From the NCBI GenBank assembly GCA_015067375.1, contig SVMQ01000097.1:1-7760 (forward strand): a stretch of DNA of 7,760 nt, read 5' to 3'. The translations under genes and the position numbers were made by a program. The notes beneath the pieces were generated by a model. That model was not told the origin of the DNA. It was given only the letters and a program-made list of their open reading frames with translations, and did not search any database. Positions 4,855 to 7,760 of the stretch are shown here, one piece after another (position 1 is the stretch's first letter; each line of letters starts with the position of its first letter). This DNA comes from Oscillospiraceae bacterium (GTDB lineage: Bacteria > Bacillota > Clostridia > Oscillospirales > Ruminococcaceae).

Positions 4855-7644
4855 TTAATCCTCGCCGAGCTTCAGCGCCTTGTTGATGTTGATGCGCCTG
4901 ATGATTCCGCCGAGTATCGTGAAGCCGCCAAGCAACATAAGTGCGATGATGACGTACATCTTTATGTAGTCGCCGCCCTCGCCCTGTACGATGAACGGAG
5001 GTATCTGATTGTTCGCGTCGTACATCGTGCGGAAAAGCGGAATGAAGATGTCGCTTGCAACGCCGCCAAGCACGAAGCCTGCCGCGATAGAGGCAACGCT
5101 GACAAGCAGCTGCTCATAGCCGAGCGTGCCGATTATCTCCCTGAATGTTACACCCATCGCGCGAAGCACGCCGAATTGCAGCGTTCTGGAGCGTATGGAG
5201 ATTATCCAGTAGATAAGGAAGCCGATCACCGTCATCAGCATGATAACGACAAAGCCGAGAGTCAGTGCGCCGTTCATGCCCTGCAGCTCGGGGTCGGTCT
5301 TTTCCTCGATAAGAAGCTGAGAGCTGTCGGTGATGTGCTGCAGCTTGATGTTCTTTGCCTGAATGTCGGCATACAGCTGCTGGCTGGTCGCATCATCCTT
5401 GAGGTTTATCCATATCTGATAGGGCTGGAATTCTGTCAGCTTGCGGATGTGGTTGTAGTTGCAGATAAGGAAGTCCTTGATCGCGGTCTCCTTTGTGCGC
5501 TCGTTTACTACGATCGTTTCTTCGGGGTTGAGGCTAGGCCAGTAATCCACAAATGCAAGCACCGTAAGCTGGATGGATTCGTTTCCGCTCCACTTGACGG
5601 TGATCTGGTCGCCGAGCTGTACGCCCTTTTCTTCCCACGAGCGGGATGCGATAACGCCCGATTTGCACTCCACCAGTGCGGAGCAGTAGTTCCACCAATG
5701 CACGGGGAGCAGGTCATCTCTGAACCATGCGGTCTGAGAGAATTTACCCGGTTCTATGCACATAAGTGTGCAGGCTTCCTTGTTCTTGATGCCGCCCAGC
5801 GCGGTGGAAACATCTGTTTTGAGTACCTTTGTTGCGCTTTCCACGCCGTCGAGGTTTTCGTACAGCGAGAAATCAGGCTCAGCGTAGCTTGTTTCATCCT
5901 CAATGGATTCCAGGCGCCAGAATGCGTCGAGAACTACGTCTGTTCCTGTGGAATAGTATATCCTGTCGGATTTGCTGTTGTTTATCGCTCTTGCGGTGTT
6001 CGCGGAGAAGATGCCCAGACCGAACGTTATAACAAGGAACAGCATAAGGAAGCGCTCTCTGCCGCCCTGTGAACGGGCAACGGCAGTTATCGCAACATAC
6101 TGCGATACGCTCCAGAAGCGGCTTCCGATGTGATAGATGACTTTCAGCACATGAGGATACACGCGGATGAACAGCAGGCCTCCGCCCATAATGAACATCG
6201 TAGAGAAGATGAAGTACAGCGGATTTATGCTGCCATCGGTCACGAATGTGCCTTCCTCAAACTGGGTGGTTATCTTCTTTGCTGCGAAATAGTACCAGAC
6301 AAGTGAGCCGCCCAGAAGCAGGATGTCTACACAAAGCTTTTCCCACAGCGACATCTTGACGACCTTTGCCTTGCTCTGCTTGTACTTTACGATAGACAGC
6401 TTAGATGCAGGGATGATAGGCAGCATGGTCGTGACGAAGAATATCACTATAGCAATAAGCGCGTATATCACTGCGTCAAGGCTGAGCTTTGCGGCAAGTC
6501 CCGTGCGGTTTACGAATTCAAGGAAGCCGTTTGATACGCCGAGGAAGCTGCACAGGCACAGACCTATGAACGGCGCGAATATCAGCGTTGCAAGTCCGAG
6601 TACGCCTGCTTCCATGGCATAGATGCCGAATATCTGCAAAGAGGAAGCACCGCGGCTCTTGAATACGGCGATCTCGTTCTTTTCCTGCTCTACATTCAGC
6701 TGTGATACCATGAACAGATAGAATGCAAGCATTACTATCGTTGGTATCTGCAGTATCCAGAGCATGGATTTAAGATTTTCCGCGCGTACCGCGTATTCTG
6801 TGAGGATATCATAGATTCCCATAGAGAAATCCAGTCCGTATGTAGGATAAAGCTCAAAATCGTATGCTATCTGCTCTGTAACGCTGCCGAGGGAGTTGAG
6901 ATCCATCATCTGATAATCGAATGAATAGCGTGAGGTGACATCTGACAGCATAGTTGTGCCTGTCGTCATGTAATCATTCAGGAATGTATCGTAATCGAAT
7001 ATCAGCGCGTTAAGATAGTCCTCCATCGTTTCTGACCAGTAGCTGTCGTTTTCGCTGGACTGTTCGAATACGCCGACGACGGTGACGGACAATGGCTCGG
7101 TCTTGCTGTAGAAGCTGTTCTGCACATTATATGTTTCGCCGCACACTATATCAAGTATCTTCAGACATTCTTCGTTGCATATTACTTCATAGCTGCCGTT
7201 TTCGTTTCTGCCGGGGTTGAACATCCTGCCTTCGATGATGTTGACGTGATCGTTAATGTTGCTCATCGCCATCATCTTTATACGAGTGTTGGAGGAGCCG
7301 AGTATGTAGACATACTCATCCCTCAGTATGGTCTTGCTGTTGGCGCGGGGGATGTCGATGGCGGCAGTGCGCTCATCCACCAGTGATGTAAGAGTGGCGA
7401 CAGTGTTCTGTCGCTCCTCTATGCTTGCTTTCATCTGCAGCGAGGTGGATACGACATACTCGCCGGGATACAGTCCTGTATCCTCCTGATATGCCTGCAT
7501 ATCCTTGATAAGTATACGCTGCAGCGACGCATCCATATATATCGGCACGGTACTCATCATACCTGCCGCCAGGAGAAATCCTATGAAAAGGCACAGCACC
7601 ATCCAGCGGGTGTTGCGCATCTTTCTGAAAAGAAGTGTTAACAA
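4855..7644 (-). CDS. FtsX-like ABC transporter permease (MacB-type)
   Basis: This 929-residue integral membrane protein has the duplicated FtsX layout. An N-terminal helix (about 12-34) is followed by a first extracellular domain (35-290). Membrane segments follow at about 294-315, 341-368, 389-411, 433-453, 473-493 and 530-548, then a second extracellular MacB-like domain (550-790, with VQLGDQITVKW and LTVLAFVDYW), and three last helices at 792-815, 843-870 and 894-914. Cytoplasmic coupling segments EIAVFKSRGASSLQI (324-338) and FGVLRAMGVTFREI (824-837) are the conserved FtsX sites that contact the ATPase. The start is TTG at 7644, since GGAGGT lies 5 bases upstream and the next ATG is 24 bases further on. 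The gene follows a membrane fusion protein, so the pair should export a substrate (peptide, drug or lipid) with an ATPase not seen here. The substrate cannot be told from sequence. Confidence 0.93.
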   Translation of the reverse strand: MLTLLFRKMRNTRWMVLCLFIGFLLAAGMMSTVPIYMDASLQRILIKDMQAYQEDTGLYPGEYVVSTSLQMKASIEERQNTVATLTSLVDERTAAIDIPRANSKTILRDEYVYILGSSNTRIKMMAMSNINDHVNIIEGRMFNPGRNENGSYEVICNEECLKILDIVCGETYNVQNSFYSKTEPLSVTVVGVFEQSSENDSYWSETMEDYLNALIFDYDTFLNDYMTTGTTMLSDVTSRYSFDYQMMDLNSLGSVTEQIAYDFELYPTYGLDFSMGIYDILTEYAVRAENLKSMLWILQIPTIVMLAFYLFMVSQLNVEQEKNEIAVFKSRGASSLQIFGIYAMEAGVLGLATLIFAPFIGLCLCSFLGVSNGFLEFVNRTGLAAKLSLDAVIYALIAIVIFFVTTMLPIIPASKLSIVKYKQSKAKVVKMSLWEKLCVDILLLGGSLVWYYFAAKKITTQFEEGTFVTDGSINPLYFIFSTMFIMGGGLLFIRVYPHVLKVIYHIGSRFWSVSQYVAITAVARSQGGRERFLMLFLVITFGLGIFSANTARAINNSKSDRIYYSTGTDVVLDAFWRLESIEDETSYAEPDFSLYENLDGVESATKVLKTDVSTALGGIKNKEACTLMCIEPGKFSQTAWFRDDLLPVHWWNYCSALVECKSGVIASRSWEEKGVQLGDQITVKWSGNESIQLTVLAFVDYWPSLNPEETIVVNERTKETAIKDFLICNYNHIRKLTEFQPYQIWINLKDDATSQQLYADIQAKNIKLQHITDSSQLLIEEKTDPELQGMNGALTLGFVVIMLMTVIGFLIYWIISIRSRTLQFGVLRAMGVTFREIIGTLGYEQLLVSVASIAAGFVLGGVASDIFIPLFRTMYDANNQIPPFIVQGEGGDYIKMYVIIALMLLGGFTILGGIIRRININKALKLGED

Positions 7645-7649
7645 ACCGT

Positions 7650-7655
7650 ACCTCC
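7650..7655 (-). promoter_or_regulatory. Ribosome binding site supporting a TTG start
   Basis: GGAGGT (7655-7650) lies 5 bases before TTG at 7644. The first ATG in frame is codon 9, too far from this site, so TTG is the likely start and the N-terminus reads LLTLLFRKMRN in literal codons. Confidence 0.8.
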
Positions 7656-7686
7656 GATTTTTATCGTTTTGTCAGGGGAAGATACA

Positions 7687-7760
7687 TCAGCGTACTACTA
7701 CTCTGTCGCCCTCTTTAAGACCTGTAAGTATCTCTGCCTCAGTTGCGTTGGTGATACCTA
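7687..7760 (-). CDS. C-terminal end of an HlyD/MacA-type membrane fusion protein (partial)
   Basis: Only the last 23 complete codons and the TGA stop (7689-7687) are in the window; the 5' part lies beyond the right edge. They read GITNATEAEILTGLKEGDRV followed by VVR. The pattern G-x-T-x-x-x-x-E-I-x-x-G-L-x-x-G-D-x-V-V is the typical C-terminal barrel of periplasmic-adaptor or membrane fusion subunits that work with MacB-type permeases. In a Gram-positive cell it would be anchored in the membrane and link the permease to the outside. The permease gene starts 42 bases downstream on the same strand, consistent with one operon. The family call from so short a piece rests on this motif and on the neighbour. 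Confidence 0.72.
   Translation of the reverse strand, partial: GITNATEAEILTGLKEGDRVVVR

Noticed and set aside
5176..6072. Long plus-strand open frame (298 codons) antisense to the permease
   Set aside because: It lies wholly inside the permease gene, has no Shine-Dalgarno or promoter, and its composition (many His, Cys, Arg, no domain) is that of a mirror frame.
7655..7666. Small inverted repeat CGAT-TTTT-ATCG upstream of the permease
   Set aside because: Arms of four bases are expected by chance, and it overlaps the edge of the Shine-Dalgarno without further support.

Overview
The window looks like a chromosomal segment of a Gram-positive Firmicute, most likely a Ruminococcus-type member of the Oscillospiraceae. 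This rests on a moderate GC content, strong AGGAGG-type ribosome binding sites, sigma-A promoters with an extended -10, lipoprotein signal peptides, and a short anti-sigma N-terminus of a kind common in Clostridia. The genus is an inference from protein style, not from a marker gene. There are no RNA genes, insertion sequences or CRISPR arrays.

Left part (1-2192, minus strand): an ECF-type sigma factor gene overlaps by ATGA the start of a large membrane protein gene that runs off the left edge. The membrane protein has a 34-residue cytoplasmic N-terminus, one membrane segment and a large extracellular part with a coiled coil of about 100 residues. The pair reads as a sigma/anti-sigma envelope-signalling operon.

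Regulatory core (2193-2405): this 213-base divergent region holds a good sigma-A promoter with extended -10 for the rightward gene. Next to it are four helically phased TTACA direct repeats resembling an OmpR/PhoP-family binding array, a 15-base palindrome, a candidate ECF-type promoter for the sigma operon, and a leader hairpin just before the sigma gene's Shine-Dalgarno.

Middle (2406-4757): a rightward lipoprotein gene with an acidic linker and a D-x-D-x-D-G motif converges on two leftward genes across a strong stem-loop. The first leftward gene in transcription order is an AT-rich (about 34% GC) predicted lipoprotein with a perfect-consensus sigma-A promoter. The second is a 107-residue conserved-looking protein of unknown function whose ribosome binding site abuts the stop codon of the first. 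The AT-rich gene looks acquired.

Right part (4855-7760, minus strand): the C-terminal end of a MacA/HlyD-type membrane fusion protein is followed after 42 bases by a full 929-residue FtsX-like (MacB-type) ABC permease with a TTG start, then an intrinsic terminator. This is the distal end of an export operon; its ATPase gene is not in the window and would be expected further upstream.

The most interesting features are the repeat array shared by two divergent promoters, the unusual anti-sigma architecture, and the AT-rich lipoprotein gene wedged between the export operon's terminator and the small downstream gene.
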